Shown: positions 1 to 8,677, counted from the first letter of the stretch. The stretch: DNA of 59,706 bases from an uncultured Eubacteriales bacterium (GCA_902776725.1 CACYQX010000006.1:1-59706), one strand, 5' to 3'. The notes: generated from the letters alone by a model not told the origin. Program-made: numbers and translations.

Positions 1-80
1 CGATAGAAGGTAAGGACTTGGATGCCATTAAGGAAATGGCTGAAGACTTGGCGGCGCTCATAAGCCGTAAATACAGCTAA
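1..80 (+). CDS. glmM: Phosphoglucosamine mutase, C-terminal end (partial)
   Basis: Only the last 25 codons are in the window; the frame runs in from the left edge and stops at TAA 78-80. The tail has the acidic/hydrophobic helix pattern (IEGKDLDAIKEMAEDLAALI) seen at the end of the phosphohexomutase C-terminal domain of GlmM. GlmM interconverts glucosamine-6-phosphate and glucosamine-1-phosphate in UDP-GlcNAc synthesis. glmS, the enzyme that supplies its substrate, starts 41 bases later, and glmM-glmS adjacency is common in Clostridia. The assignment rests on this short tail plus context, so another mutase of the family is possible. Confidence 0.6.
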   Translation, partial: IEGKDLDAIKEMAEDLAALISRKYS

Positions 81-120
81 TCGTCTAAGGGGTAAGTTGA
101 AAGGGTAGATAAGGTCAGTT

Positions 121-1962
121 ATGTGTGGAATAGTTGGATATGTAGGCAATAATCAGGCGTGTGAGATCATCCTCGACGGACTCAAGAAGCTCGAGTACAG
201 GGGGTATGATTCTGCGGGAATTGCGGTTCAGGGTAAAAAAGGCATCGTGCTAAAGAAGAAGAAGGGCGAGATAAAAGACGGCCTTGAGAAACTCCTGGGA
301 AGCAATATGATTACGGGAACATGCGGAATTGGTCATACGAGATGGGCTACGCATGGTGTTCCTTCGGATGTCAATTCGCATCCGCATAAGGATTATTACG
401 ATGAGCTTGCAATAGTTCATAACGGCATAGTTGAGAACTACGCGGAACTAAAGGCAAATCTTTCTTCCAAATACGGAATCAAGTTCAAGAGCCAGACTGA
501 TACAGAAGTTATAGTCAATCTGATTTCCCTCGAATACAGGAAGAACGGAAGAGATCTCGAGAAGGCCGTTATGAAGGTGGCAAAGGATCTCAAGGGGGCA
601 TTTTCGATTGCGGTTATAGCAAAGGATGTGCCGCAGAAGATAGTTGCTTATAGGAAGAATGCTCCGCTCATCGTAGGTGCGGGAAGCAAATTCAATCTTC
701 TCGCCAGCGATATTCCTGCGCTTCTCAAGTATACGAACGATATCTACCTAATCGAGAACGACGAGATGGTGGTTATTACGCCGGACGAGGTTAGGATTGT
801 AAACAGCAAAGGCAAGCGCGTCGCAAGAGATACCATGAAGGTCACATGGAGCATGGAGGATGCCGAGAAGGGCGGATACGATCACTTTATGCTCAAGGAA
901 ATCTACGAGCAGCCCAATGCGGTCAAAGAAACCCTTATGAGAAGGCTTGATGCAAAGGGTAAGGTTAATCTGGACGGAATTTCCATAACAAAGGCCGATC
1001 TCAAGAAATACGACAAGGTATGCATAGTTGCTTGCGGAACCGCATATCACGCGGGTCTCGTAGGTAAATACGCAATAGAGAGAATTGCAAAAATTCCTGT
1101 CGAGATAGACGTTGCTTCAGAGTTCAGGTACAGAGATCCATTTGTTGATGATCATACGCTGTTCATCGCGATAAGCCAGTCGGGCGAAACGACGGATACC
1201 TTGGAGGCTCTGAGGGAGGCAAAGAGAAAAGGCGCACGCATACTCTCTGTTGTCAATGTTGTTGGTAGCTCAGTTGCTCGCGAATCCGACGATGTATTCT
1301 ATACGTGGGCGGGTCCCGAAATTGCGGTTGCATCGACCAAGGCATATACGACGCAGCTCGTATGCATGTATCTGATAGCGCTCTATCTTGCGGACAAGAA
1401 GGGTGTTATAAGCGCAGCAAAGTATAACAATCTTGTAAAGGAATTAAAGGCAATTCCGAAGAAGATGGAAGAAGTGCTGAAGACAGCCAAGGATATAGAA
1501 AAACTTGCAAAGCTGCTCTATAACAGAACGCAGATGTTCTTTATAGGACGCGGACTTGATTCGGCGGTTGCATACGAAGGTTCGCTAAAACTAAAGGAAA
1601 TTTCGTATATAAATTCATTTGCGATTGCGGCGGGTGAACTCAAGCACGGAACGATTGCGCTTATGGAACCTGAGACAATAGTAATTGCACTTGCCACTCA
1701 GGATGCGCTCTATGACAAGATGTTCTCGAATATCGAGGAAATCAAGGCGAGATATTCACATATAGTTGCAATTACCAAAGAATGGCATAAGGATATCAAG
1801 AAGAAGAGCAACGAGGTTATCTATATACCTAAATGCGATGATGACGTGACGCCAATCCTCTCGGTGGTTCCGCTTCAGCTCTTTGCTTATTACGTAGCAA
1901 AGGAAAACGGCGAAAACATCGATAAGCCGAGAAATCTCGCAAAGAGTGTAACGGTTGAATAG
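121..1962 (+). CDS. glmS: Glutamine--fructose-6-phosphate aminotransferase (isomerizing)
   Basis: GlmS makes glucosamine-6-phosphate from fructose-6-phosphate and glutamine, the committed step to cell-wall amino sugars, in the cytosol. The 613-residue protein has full family length. It begins MCGIVGYVG, so the N-terminal nucleophile Cys2 of the class II glutamine amidotransferase domain is in place after Met removal. The glutaminase half spans roughly residues 2-220 (GHTRWATHG and HNGIVENY motifs). Two SIS isomerase domains follow, including SQSGETTDTLEA and STKAYTTQ, and the protein ends KSVTVE as in typical GlmS. The gap to the upstream gene is only 40 bases, so there is no room for a glmS ribozyme; control probably comes from the upstream promoter. 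It reads on into the DUF436 gene 11 bases later. Confidence 0.98.
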   Translation: MCGIVGYVGNNQACEIILDGLKKLEYRGYDSAGIAVQGKKGIVLKKKKGEIKDGLEKLLGSNMITGTCGIGHTRWATHGVPSDVNSHPHKDYYDELAIVHNGIVENYAELKANLSSKYGIKFKSQTDTEVIVNLISLEYRKNGRDLEKAVMKVAKDLKGAFSIAVIAKDVPQKIVAYRKNAPLIVGAGSKFNLLASDIPALLKYTNDIYLIENDEMVVITPDEVRIVNSKGKRVARDTMKVTWSMEDAEKGGYDHFMLKEIYEQPNAVKETLMRRLDAKGKVNLDGISITKADLKKYDKVCIVACGTAYHAGLVGKYAIERIAKIPVEIDVASEFRYRDPFVDDHTLFIAISQSGETTDTLEALREAKRKGARILSVVNVVGSSVARESDDVFYTWAGPEIAVASTKAYTTQLVCMYLIALYLADKKGVISAAKYNNLVKELKAIPKKMEEVLKTAKDIEKLAKLLYNRTQMFFIGRGLDSAVAYEGSLKLKEISYINSFAIAAGELKHGTIALMEPETIVIALATQDALYDKMFSNIEEIKARYSHIVAITKEWHKDIKKKSNEVIYIPKCDDDVTPILSVVPLQLFAYYVAKENGENIDKPRNLAKSVTVE

Positions 1963-1973
1963 AAAGGTTTAAC

Positions 1974-2543
1974 ATGACTTACGAAGAAATCAAAGCTCAG
2001 GCAGAGAGCGCGATTAAAGAGCTCCTTGAAAAATCACATCTTGAAAAGGGCGATATATTTATCGTCGGCTGTTCATCCAGCGAAATCAAGGGAGAGCAAA
2101 TAGGAAAGGGTTCTGATATAGATGCCGCAAAGGCTGTTTTTGAGGCGATTAAGCCTGTTTTGGATGAGAAGGGAGTATTCCTTGCCGCGCAGTGCTGCGA
2201 GCATCTTAACAGGGCTGTTATAGTTGAGAGAGAGGCGCTTCTGCCGGGACAGGATATTGTCAATGTGGTCCCACAGCTTCATGCGGGTGGATCCTTTGCC
2301 GTAACAACCTATGAGAATCTTAAAGATCCCGTTGCCGTGGAATGCATACGCGCAGCGGCGGGAATGGATATAGGAGATACTCTGATAGGAATGCACCTAA
2401 AGCCGGTTGCGGTTCCGGTTAGAATAGCAACAAAGGAAATAGGATGCGCGCACGTGGTATGCGCGAGGACGCGTCCCAAATTTGTCGGCGGAAGCCGTGC
2501 GGTGTATGATGAACATCTTTCGGGTGGAGATATAGAGAGATAA
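1974..2543 (+). CDS. UPF0340 / DUF436 family protein (YwlG-like, TIGR01440)
   Basis: The 189-residue protein matches the YwlG/TIGR01440 family of unknown function, widespread in Firmicutes. Visible family features are the VGCSSSE segment near residue 32, the AAQCCEHLNRA segment near residue 76, and VVPQLHAGGSFA near residue 103. Several conserved Cys, His and Glu residues suggest an enzyme or metal site, but the biochemical function is not known. It lies 11 bases after glmS and 4 bases before nadE, so it is co-transcribed with amino-sugar and NAD synthesis genes. The start ATG follows an AAAGG-like site. Confidence 0.93.
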   Translation: MTYEEIKAQAESAIKELLEKSHLEKGDIFIVGCSSSEIKGEQIGKGSDIDAAKAVFEAIKPVLDEKGVFLAAQCCEHLNRAVIVEREALLPGQDIVNVVPQLHAGGSFAVTTYENLKDPVAVECIRAAAGMDIGDTLIGMHLKPVAVPVRIATKEIGCAHVVCARTRPKFVGGSRAVYDEHLSGGDIER

Positions 2544-2547
2544 AGCT

Positions 2548-3312
2548 ATGTACAGATTTGATGCAGAGAGAACAACAGGCGAGATAGTTCGCTGGATAAG
2601 GGATTTCTTCGAGAACAATGGCAAGGATTGTAATGCGGTCGTTGCAATAAGCGGAGGAAAGGACAGCTCTGTAACGGCCGCTCTATGCGTTGCCGCGCTT
2701 GGAGCGGACAGAGTATTCGGAGTGCTCCTTCCGCAGGGAGAACAAGGTGATATAGATAAATCGTATCTTTTGGTCAATCATCTCGGTATCGCTCACACGA
2801 CAATCAATATCAAGGATATGTACGATGCTGCAATTGCGGAGATGGAGAAAAATCTGGATGTCGAGATCAGCAAGCAGACGACGATTAATCTTCCGGCTCG
2901 CATAAGAATGGCAATGACATATGCCGTCTCGCAGTCTATGAACGGTCGCGTCGCAAATACAGGGAACCTCTCTGAAGACTGGGTAGGATATTCGACGAGA
3001 TACGGTGATGGTGCAGGGGACTTTAGTCCGCTTTCAAAGCTAACCGTTCAGGAAGTAAAGGCTGTCGGAAGAGTTCTCGGTCTTCCCGAAGAACTCGTCG
3101 AAAAAGTTCCAATCGATGGACTCACAGGGCTAACCGACGAAGACAACCTCGGCTTCACATACGCGGTCCTCGACGAGTATATCAGAACCGGCGTCTGCGA
3201 GGACGAAGATGTCAAGGCGTTGATTGACAACAAACACCGCTGGAACAAGTTTAAACTCGAACTCATGCCGTCGTTCCCATTCGACGCCCCCATAAAAGCT
3301 TGCGACGAATAA
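2548..3312 (+). CDS. nadE: NAD+ synthase (ammonia-dependent, short form)
   Basis: NadE converts deamido-NAD (nicotinate adenine dinucleotide) to NAD+ using ATP and ammonia. The 254-residue protein has the length of the stand-alone synthetase domain and no nitrilase (glutaminase) domain, so it should use free ammonia. The PP-loop ATP-binding motif SGGKDSS is at about residues 35-41. The substrate-binding segment NTGNLSEDWVGYSTRYGDG is near residues 136-154, followed by the family's regular C-terminal region. It is last in the glmM-glmS-ywlG-nadE run, starting 4 bases after the preceding stop. No clear terminator on the plus strand follows it. Confidence 0.96.
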   Translation: MYRFDAERTTGEIVRWIRDFFENNGKDCNAVVAISGGKDSSVTAALCVAALGADRVFGVLLPQGEQGDIDKSYLLVNHLGIAHTTINIKDMYDAAIAEMEKNLDVEISKQTTINLPARIRMAMTYAVSQSMNGRVANTGNLSEDWVGYSTRYGDGAGDFSPLSKLTVQEVKAVGRVLGLPEELVEKVPIDGLTGLTDEDNLGFTYAVLDEYIRTGVCEDEDVKALIDNKHRWNKFKLELMPSFPFDAPIKACDE

Positions 3313-3342
3313 GCGATTATTCTTTAGCGGAAAGGAGGACCC

Positions 3343-3426
3343 GTGAGAAAAACTCGCCATTGTTTTCGCCAAAAAGAAAAAGCGATGGGAGACACTCCAT
3401 CGCTTAGCTCTCGTATGTGTATTTAA
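3343..3426 (+). CDS. Possible 27-residue small ORF with GTG start
   Basis: An AAAGGAGG sequence at 3331-3338 sits four bases before a GTG at 3343, which opens a 27-codon frame ending TAA at 3424-3426. The product would be basic and hydrophilic, without a membrane segment. The frame overlaps the hairpin that serves as the minus-strand rpsT terminator, which argues against strong coding constraint. The good ribosome binding site is the only support. It may be a chance frame or a remnant. Confidence 0.15.
   Translation: MRKTRHCFRQKEKAMGDTPSLSSRMCI
3371..3404 (-). terminator. Rho-independent terminator of rpsT
   Basis: On the minus strand, AGCGATGG pairs with CCATCGCT (plus-strand positions 3381-3388 and 3397-3404), with a further partial GAG/CTC extension. 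It is followed by TTTTCTTTTT (plus strand 3371-3380). It lies about 50 bases after the rpsT stop codon. Confidence 0.8.
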
Positions 3427-3453
3427 CTTATACACTGGTGGGGACGGGTGAGC

Positions 3454-3726
3454 TTACTTTGCTGCCTTTGCAGCGTTGAATCTCTTTGTAAGACGACTTA
3501 CCTTGCGGGCAACGGCATGTTTGTTGAGAGTTCCCTTGCTAGCAGCCTGCTTAAGTTCCTTCTCAGCCGCAACCAGTTTTACGGAAGCTTCATCAAGATT
3601 ATCGGATGCCATAGCATCTTCAAATGCGCGAAGGCTTTCCTTTACATGGTCCTTGACACGCTTGTTACGAGCGGTCTTCTTGTCGATTACTTTGATTCTT
3701 TTCTTTGCTGATTTAATATTTGCCAC
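3454..3726 (-). CDS. rpsT: 30S ribosomal protein S20
   Basis: S20 binds 16S rRNA early in small-subunit assembly. The 90-residue, lysine-rich helical protein begins MANIKSAKKRIKV, the standard S20 N terminus. It ends with the conserved KHAVARKVSRLTKRFNAAKAA region. It is a single-gene unit on the minus strand between two plus-strand units, with its own promoter (3791-3819) and terminator (3371-3404). A GGGGTGATG-type site upstream of the ATG serves as ribosome binding site. Confidence 0.98.
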   Translation of the reverse strand: MANIKSAKKRIKVIDKKTARNKRVKDHVKESLRAFEDAMASDNLDEASVKLVAAEKELKQAASKGTLNKHAVARKVSRLTKRFNAAKAAK

Positions 3727-3790
3727 GATTCATCACCCCACTTTATAGATTCTCTGGCTTTTCATAATAGAAAATCAACGTGCAGAGAGA

Positions 3791-3819
3791 ATTATATATG
3801 AGAGCCCAAGAAAAATCAA
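3791..3819 (-). promoter_or_regulatory. Sigma-70-type promoter of rpsT
   Basis: Read on the minus strand this is TTGATT (3819-3814), 17 bases, then a perfect TATAAT (3796-3791). Transcription would start near 3784, giving a 5' leader of roughly 55-60 bases. Confidence 0.75.
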
Positions 3820-3860
3820 GAAAAAACTTGATAAATCAATGTTTTCTTTTGGTCTAATTG

Positions 3861-3869
3861 TGATATACT
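3861..3869 (+). promoter_or_regulatory. Extended -10 promoter of the metA-aspartokinase gene
   Basis: TGATATACT matches the extended -10 form (TGn followed by TATACT at 3864-3869). No good -35 is present at the usual distance. Start near 3876 gives a leader of about 43 bases, too short for a SAM riboswitch. Confidence 0.5.
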
Positions 3870-3918
3870 ATACGGAAATCGCTTTAGTGCGCTAATGAGA
3901 ACAAGAGAAGGTGAGAAT

Positions 3919-6183
3919 ATGCCTATTAAAGTACCAAACAATTTGCCGGCAGTCGAAATACTGACAAAGGAAAACGTATTTGTTATGACGGATACCCGTG
4001 CTATGACTCAGGATATCCGTCCGCTTCAGATACTCATTCTTAATCTTATGCCGACAAAGGTAGAAACGGAGACACAGCTTACGAGATTGCTCGGAAACTC
4101 GCCGCTTCAGGTCGAGCTGGAGCTGCTTCAGACAAGCACGCATAAGGCAAAGAATGTTTCCGAAGAGCATATGATTGCCTTTTACAAGACTTTTGATCAG
4201 GTCAGAAATAAATATTACGATGGAATGATTATAACCGGAGCGCCGGTAGAGATGATGGAGTTTGAAGAAGTTGAGTACTGGGATGAGCTCTGTGAAATTA
4301 TGGAGTGGTCCAAGACTCACGTTCACAGCACATTCTATATTTGCTGGGGCGCACAGGCGGGACTCTATTATCATTACGGAATAAAGAAGAAGGTTCTTCC
4401 AAAGAAGGCATTCGGAGTTTTCCTTCATACGCTCGAGTACAAGACGGGAATGCTCTTCCGTGGATTTGATGACGAATTCTATGTTCCGCATTCAAGATAT
4501 ACGGGTCTCGATGACGAGGCGGTTTTTGCGCATCCGGATTTGCGTGTAATTTCAACATCCCCGGACGTTGGAATATTTGCCCTTAAGTCTAATGACGATA
4601 AGCATATATTCATCACGGGACATTCGGAATACGATGGGGATACGCTGAGAAAAGAGTACCTCAGGGATATTGAAAACGGATTGGACCCAGAGGTTCCGTA
4701 CAATTATTTCCCGGACGACGATCCATCGAAGGAACCGCAGGTTTCATGGAGATCATGTGCGAACCTGCTTTATTCAAACTGGCTCAACTATTTTGTATAT
4801 CAGTCAACGCCGTTTGATCTCAACGATATCAAGACGGGAAATAAACCAAAGCACGAGCTGGTGACTGATGACTTTGATCTTATTACCGTTAAGTTTGGCG
4901 GAAGCTCGCTTGCGGATGCAGGGCAGTTCAGGAAGGTTGCCGAAATCGTTAAGTCTGACTCGAGAAGACGATTTGTCGTTGCGTCGGCACCGGGAAAGAG
5001 AAACTCTGACGATATTAAGATTACGGATTTGCTGCTAAAGTCGCAGGCGGCAGGAGATGGTGCGGACGAATATCTCAATCTGATTGAAGAAAGATATAGA
5101 GGAATTGCTGACGAGCTGAACGTCGAATTTGACGCCAAGGCGGAAGTTGACGCTATAAGAGAAAAACTTGCGAGTGAAACCGCAGAGGAACTCCTTGACT
5201 ATGTTCCGAGCAGGGGCGAATACATCGGCTCCAAGCTGCTTGCCAAATATATGGGATTTGACTTTATCGATGCGGGAGAGTTTATCAAATTTGACGCCGA
5301 AGGAAACTACGATAAGGAGACGACCGAAAAACTTCTTTCCGACGAACTCTTTAAGCACGAATTTGCAATCATTCCGGGATTCTACGGAAGCATGCCCGAC
5401 GGAAGGATAAAGACCTTTAGTCGCGGTGGTTCAGATATCACAGGTGCGATAGTTGCGGCATCGACCGGTTCTGACCTATACGAGAACTGGACGGATGTAT
5501 CGGGACTTCTGATGGCCGATCCGAGAATTGTTGAGAAGCCTGTCTCGGTTCCTTTAATTACGTATAGGGAGCTGAGGGAACTCTCGTATCTGGGCGCGGA
5601 GGTTCTCCATGCGGACACTGTATTCCAGGTTGCGAGCAAGGGCATTCCTATCAATATAAAGAATACGAATGCGCCGCTAGACGCAGGAACTCTCATAGTA
5701 AACAATGCGAGGTATTATAGCGACGCGCAGGATATCTCGGGACTCTCCGGAGCCAGGGGATATATGAATGTAACGGTGCAGCTTGCTCATCTAAACGAAA
5801 ACAGCGACCTGAGGGAAAAGGTTCTCGATGTATTCGCATCAAAGGGAATCAAAATCGAGACCATGATGACAGGGGTAGACTCCATGAGCTTCCTGGTTAA
5901 GGAATCCTTCAAGGATGCTGTGGAGGATGCCATATCCGAAATCAAGGGAAGCATGGATGGCGCAACGGCTGAGACGCTCGGTGGCCTAGCGATGATAGGT
6001 GTTGTCGGACGCGATATGGGAACATCTCCGAATATCGCAATCAAGATTCTGTCGGCGCTTGCGGCTCTTAAGATAAACATCAAATTCCTCGATCACGGGG
6101 CAGGGAATCTGCATATGATTTTGGCCGTCGATGAGAAGGATTACGAAAATGCCATCAAGGCCATATACCAGCAATTTGCATAG
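3919..6183 (+). CDS. Homoserine O-acetyltransferase (MetA type) fused to aspartate kinase
   Basis: One 754-residue frame carries two enzymes. Residues ~1-305 are MetA, which acylates homoserine for methionine synthesis. The catalytic Cys142 (YICWGAQAG), His235 and Glu237 (GHSEYD) fall at the family's exact numbers. Glu111 (TGAPVEMM) is the residue associated with acetyl-CoA rather than succinyl-CoA use, so acetyltransferase is expected. After a ~15-residue linker, KFGGSSLA at 325 opens a complete aspartate kinase (~322-754) ending in tandem ACT domains, probable allosteric amino-acid sites. The start is the ATG after AAGGTGAG, 24 bases inside the longest frame. No stop or frameshift interrupts the junction. 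Joining the first step of the aspartate pathway to the first committed methionine step is an unusual arrangement. A terminator follows at 6193. Confidence 0.93.
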   Translation: MPIKVPNNLPAVEILTKENVFVMTDTRAMTQDIRPLQILILNLMPTKVETETQLTRLLGNSPLQVELELLQTSTHKAKNVSEEHMIAFYKTFDQVRNKYYDGMIITGAPVEMMEFEEVEYWDELCEIMEWSKTHVHSTFYICWGAQAGLYYHYGIKKKVLPKKAFGVFLHTLEYKTGMLFRGFDDEFYVPHSRYTGLDDEAVFAHPDLRVISTSPDVGIFALKSNDDKHIFITGHSEYDGDTLRKEYLRDIENGLDPEVPYNYFPDDDPSKEPQVSWRSCANLLYSNWLNYFVYQSTPFDLNDIKTGNKPKHELVTDDFDLITVKFGGSSLADAGQFRKVAEIVKSDSRRRFVVASAPGKRNSDDIKITDLLLKSQAAGDGADEYLNLIEERYRGIADELNVEFDAKAEVDAIREKLASETAEELLDYVPSRGEYIGSKLLAKYMGFDFIDAGEFIKFDAEGNYDKETTEKLLSDELFKHEFAIIPGFYGSMPDGRIKTFSRGGSDITGAIVAASTGSDLYENWTDVSGLLMADPRIVEKPVSVPLITYRELRELSYLGAEVLHADTVFQVASKGIPINIKNTNAPLDAGTLIVNNARYYSDAQDISGLSGARGYMNVTVQLAHLNENSDLREKVLDVFASKGIKIETMMTGVDSMSFLVKESFKDAVEDAISEIKGSMDGATAETLGGLAMIGVVGRDMGTSPNIAIKILSALAALKINIKFLDHGAGNLHMILAVDEKDYENAIKAIYQQFA

Positions 6184-6192
6184 GTGAAGCAT

Positions 6193-6226
6193 AGGAGGGT
6201 TGAAATTCAGCCCTCCTTATTTTTTA
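6193..6226 (+). terminator. Rho-independent terminator of the metA-aspartokinase gene
   Basis: AGGAGGG (6193-6199) pairs with CCCTCCT (6211-6217), with an inner TGA/TCA pairing, followed by TTATTTTTT. Confidence 0.88.
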
Positions 6227-6258
6227 CGTTAAATTGTCAGAAAAGTTGAAATAATCGC

Positions 6259-6287
6259 TTTACTTTTTGTGAATAAAGTGTTACAAT
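6259..6287 (+). promoter_or_regulatory. Promoter of the unassigned structured RNA
   Basis: TTTACT (6259-6264), 17-base spacer, TACAAT (6282-6287). Start is predicted near 6294, just before the purine-rich 5' end of the RNA described next. Confidence 0.6.
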
Positions 6288-6294
6288 ACAGTCA

Positions 6295-6531
6295 AAGAAA
6301 GGGACAGAAGAGCAGGGATGCCATGGGGGCATCCGGAAAATAACTTGATACCCTGAGAAGTATCAAGCCAAGATGGGAGGTGGATCCAAAGGAAGTAACA
6401 AAGAATTACACGAAATGATGTCGGTTGCAGTTAGAGGGTCAGTCGCGATAGTTGCCATACTTAGATTGGTGGCGAGCGAGGCCACGGCGCATGACGCGCA
6501 GGGGATAAGCAATCGGCATCATTTTTTTTGT
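6295..6531 (+). ncRNA. Unassigned structured RNA / leader upstream of phnD
   Basis: This 237-base stretch has a promoter in front and a terminator at its end but no credible coding frame. Hairpin 1 is GGATGCC/GGCATCC (6316-6322 with 6328-6334). Hairpin 2 is CTTGATAC/GTATCAAG (6344-6351 with 6360-6367), closing a CCTGAGAA loop. A 14-base stem pairs 6415-6428 with 6510-6523, including G-U pairs, and encloses smaller GC-rich hairpins such as GTGGC/GCCAC. It is followed directly by a run of T (6522-6529). I could not match it to TPP, SAM, lysine, cobalamin, FMN, glycine, M-box, c-di-GMP, 6S, SRP, tmRNA or RNase P consensus elements that I know. It could be a riboswitch with terminator for the phn transporter or an independent small RNA. 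Confidence 0.5.
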
Positions 6532-6586
6532 AAAAACAGAGTTGGTAAATTTGATTTTTCCTCTTCCTTTTGGTTTGCAATTGGTC

Positions 6587-6654
6587 TATAATCAAAGGGT
6601 ATTCCCATAAGAGGAAGAACACAAGATATATGGTGTTGCGAATTCTCGCAACAC
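6587..6654 (+). promoter_or_regulatory. Second promoter (-10) and 5' leader hairpin of phnD
   Basis: A perfect TATAAT at 6587-6592 lies about 95 bases before phnD; its -35 is poor. The leader then forms a 9-base-pair hairpin, GTGTTGCGA (6633-6641) with TCGCAACAC (6646-6654) around an ATTC loop. No T-run follows, so this looks like an mRNA 5' stabilising element rather than a terminator. The AATGGAGGATTAAG site before the ATG is free. Confidence 0.45.
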
Positions 6655-6688
6655 AAATAATTGTTTGTTAATGGAGGATTAAGAAAGC

Positions 6689-7783
6689 ATGAAGAAGAAA
6701 TTAATTGCAGTTCTCCTGGTGGTAGTTCTCGTTCTTACAGCTACAGCTTGTGCAAAGAGTGAAACACCGTCAGGCGGTGGTACAGATGCTGGTACAGACG
6801 CAGAAGCACAGCACATTGAAACACTTAAGATCGAATTTGTTCCTTCCAAGGACGCTGATGTTATCATCACAGGAACAAAGGGATTGGATAAGCTGATCAT
6901 CGACACAATGGCAACAAAGGGATACACCATTGATGCTGTTGAGGTTACTGTTGGTACAAACTACGACGCAACAGGCGAAGCACTTAGCGCAGGATCAATC
7001 GACCTCGGTTGGCTCCCGGGCGGTACATATGCTCTGTTCTCCGACGAAGTTGATGTAATACTTACAGCAACACGTAACGGTCTTTCAAATGACTCAACCA
7101 ATCCGGCTGACTGGAATGGTTCCGATAACGCAACAAAGAAAGATGGCCCACAGGTTACTTTCTATCGCGCACTTATCTATGCAACACCGTCTGAATATGG
7201 TAAAGAACTTGCTGCAAAGGTAAATGCGGGCGAAGCTCTTACATGGGAAGACCTCGACAAGGCTACATGGGAAGTTCAGAAGACATCCAGCTCCGCTGGT
7301 TACATCTATCCAACAATGTGGCTCATGGAAAACTACGATGGCAAGAAGCTCTCCGACCTTTCAAACGTTAAGCCGCTTGACAGTGGTTACGGTACAGCTT
7401 TTGCTGATGCTGCTGCTGAGCAGTGCGACATCATCGTATGCTATGCAGACGGAAGAAACGACTATGAAGATGCTTGGATGCTTCCTGTAGATCAGAAGGA
7501 TGCAACAGAAAAGCAGGGCATGGGACGAGAAGAGCCTATCTGGGATGAGCTCAATGTTATCGGCGTAACCGAAGGTATCTACAACGATACAGTAGCTATC
7601 ACAAAGGCTAACGAAAACGTTTACAATCCTGAATTCATTGCTGCTATGCAGGATGCTTTGATTGAAATCATCGGAACACCTGAAGGCGCTGCAATCTTTG
7701 ACGTATATTCGCACACAGGATATGCAAAGGCTACAGACGCTGATTATGATGGTGCAAGAAAGGCACTCGAAGCTACCAAATAA
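6689..7783 (+). CDS. phnD: PhnD-type phosphonate/organophosphate ABC transporter, substrate-binding lipoprotein
   Basis: The 364-residue protein starts with a lipoprotein signal (KKKLIAVLLVVVLVLTATAC), so it should be anchored outside the membrane at Cys21. The mature part has the PhnD fold signature: an N-terminal LKIEFVPSKDAD strand, then GSIDLGWLPGGTYA (binding lobe hinge) and SSSAGYIYPTMWLME (anion-binding Ser cluster). The cognate ATPase and two permeases follow. The substrate is not certain. No C-P lyase, phnW/X or other phosphonate-degrading gene is nearby, whereas a nucleotidase gene is, so a nucleotide or other organophosphate is possible. A terminator after the gene (7804-7836) should make phnD mRNA more abundant than phnCEE mRNA. 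Confidence 0.88.
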   Translation: MKKKLIAVLLVVVLVLTATACAKSETPSGGGTDAGTDAEAQHIETLKIEFVPSKDADVIITGTKGLDKLIIDTMATKGYTIDAVEVTVGTNYDATGEALSAGSIDLGWLPGGTYALFSDEVDVILTATRNGLSNDSTNPADWNGSDNATKKDGPQVTFYRALIYATPSEYGKELAAKVNAGEALTWEDLDKATWEVQKTSSSAGYIYPTMWLMENYDGKKLSDLSNVKPLDSGYGTAFADAAAEQCDIIVCYADGRNDYEDAWMLPVDQKDATEKQGMGREEPIWDELNVIGVTEGIYNDTVAITKANENVYNPEFIAAMQDALIEIIGTPEGAAIFDVYSHTGYAKATDADYDGARKALEATK

Positions 7784-7803
7784 TTAGCATTGTTATTCGA
7801 TAG

Positions 7804-7836
7804 AAAAAGCTCTATACTTGTTTATAGAGCTTTTTT
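7804..7836 (+). terminator. Intercistronic terminator between phnD and phnC
   Basis: AAAAAGCTCTATA (7804-7816) pairs with TATAGAGCTTTTTT (7823-7836), a strong stem followed by a T-run. It is positioned to reduce readthrough into the membrane components, a common way of over-producing binding proteins. Confidence 0.85.
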
Positions 7837-7882
7837 ATTACTTTTTAGTATAGTCGCCATAGGCTATATAGAGGAGCAATTT

Positions 7883-8677
7883 ATGATTGAATTTATAGAT
7901 GCATCAAAGACATACCCTAACGGAACAAAGGGTCTGCAGCACGTCAATCTAAAAATCGAGCAAGGCGAATTTGTTGCGATTATCGGATTGTCTGGTGCCG
8001 GCAAGTCAACACTGATAAGAACAATCAATAGGATGATCGATATCACGGAAGGTCAGTTGATTGTTGACGGAATAGATGTTATGACGCTAAAGGGAAAGGA
8101 CCTAAGGCGCTTCAGAAGAAAGATCGGAATGATCTTCCAATCCTTTAACTTGGTTACAAGAGCCAGCGTCATAAACAACGTGCTTACGAGTAATGTCCCG
8201 GATATGCCTTGGTACAAGGTTCTTTTGGGATACTATTCGCAGGAACAAAAACTTAAAGCGCTTGAGGCTTTGGATAAGGTCAATATTCTTGACAAGGCAT
8301 ACAGCCGCTGCGACGAGCTCTCCGGCGGACAGATGCAGAGAGTTGCACTTGCAAGAACTCTCAATCAGAATCCGTCGATTATTTTGGCGGATGAGCCGGT
8401 AGCATCTTTGGATCCGATTATTGCCGATGTTGTTATGTCGGACTTTGCTCGCATTAACAAAGAACTTAATATCAGCATCCTGCTGAATATCCACCATGTG
8501 GATCTCGCGCTCAAATATGCAACGAGAGTAATCGGAATAAGAGCCGGCGAGATCATATTTGATGGTCCGACGAGCGAAGTTACTCAAGAGGTGCTGAACC
8601 TCGTATATATGGGCAAGGCAGTTCCGAAATCCACGGATAAAATCGAAATCGAAGGTATGGTGATTAATAATGACTAA
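7883..8677 (+). CDS. phnC: Phosphonate-type ABC transporter ATP-binding protein
   Basis: This is the ATPase subunit that powers uptake through the PhnE permeases. The 264-residue protein has Walker A GLSGAGKST (about residue 34), the Q-loop MIFQSFNLV, signature LSGGQMQRVALART, Walker B IILADEPVASLD and the H-loop HHVDLA. The ATG at 7883 is chosen because GAGGAG lies just upstream; the frame is open further back but only through the terminator hairpin. The last 8 bases overlap the first permease gene, so translation is coupled. Confidence 0.93.
   Translation: MIEFIDASKTYPNGTKGLQHVNLKIEQGEFVAIIGLSGAGKSTLIRTINRMIDITEGQLIVDGIDVMTLKGKDLRRFRRKIGMIFQSFNLVTRASVINNVLTSNVPDMPWYKVLLGYYSQEQKLKALEALDKVNILDKAYSRCDELSGGQMQRVALARTLNQNPSIILADEPVASLDPIIADVVMSDFARINKELNISILLNIHHVDLALKYATRVIGIRAGEIIFDGPTSEVTQEVLNLVYMGKAVPKSTDKIEIEGMVINND

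Noticed and set aside
81-120. glmS ribozyme
   Set aside because: Only 40 bases lie between the two genes, too short for the ribozyme.
3870-3918. SAM riboswitch or T-box upstream of the metA fusion
   Set aside because: The predicted leader is about 43 bases and contains no such motif.
6373-6591. 72-codon plus-strand frame inside the RNA region before phnD
   Set aside because: No ribosome binding site, unlike any protein I know, and it runs through a long stem and a terminator T-run; the RNA explanation fits better.
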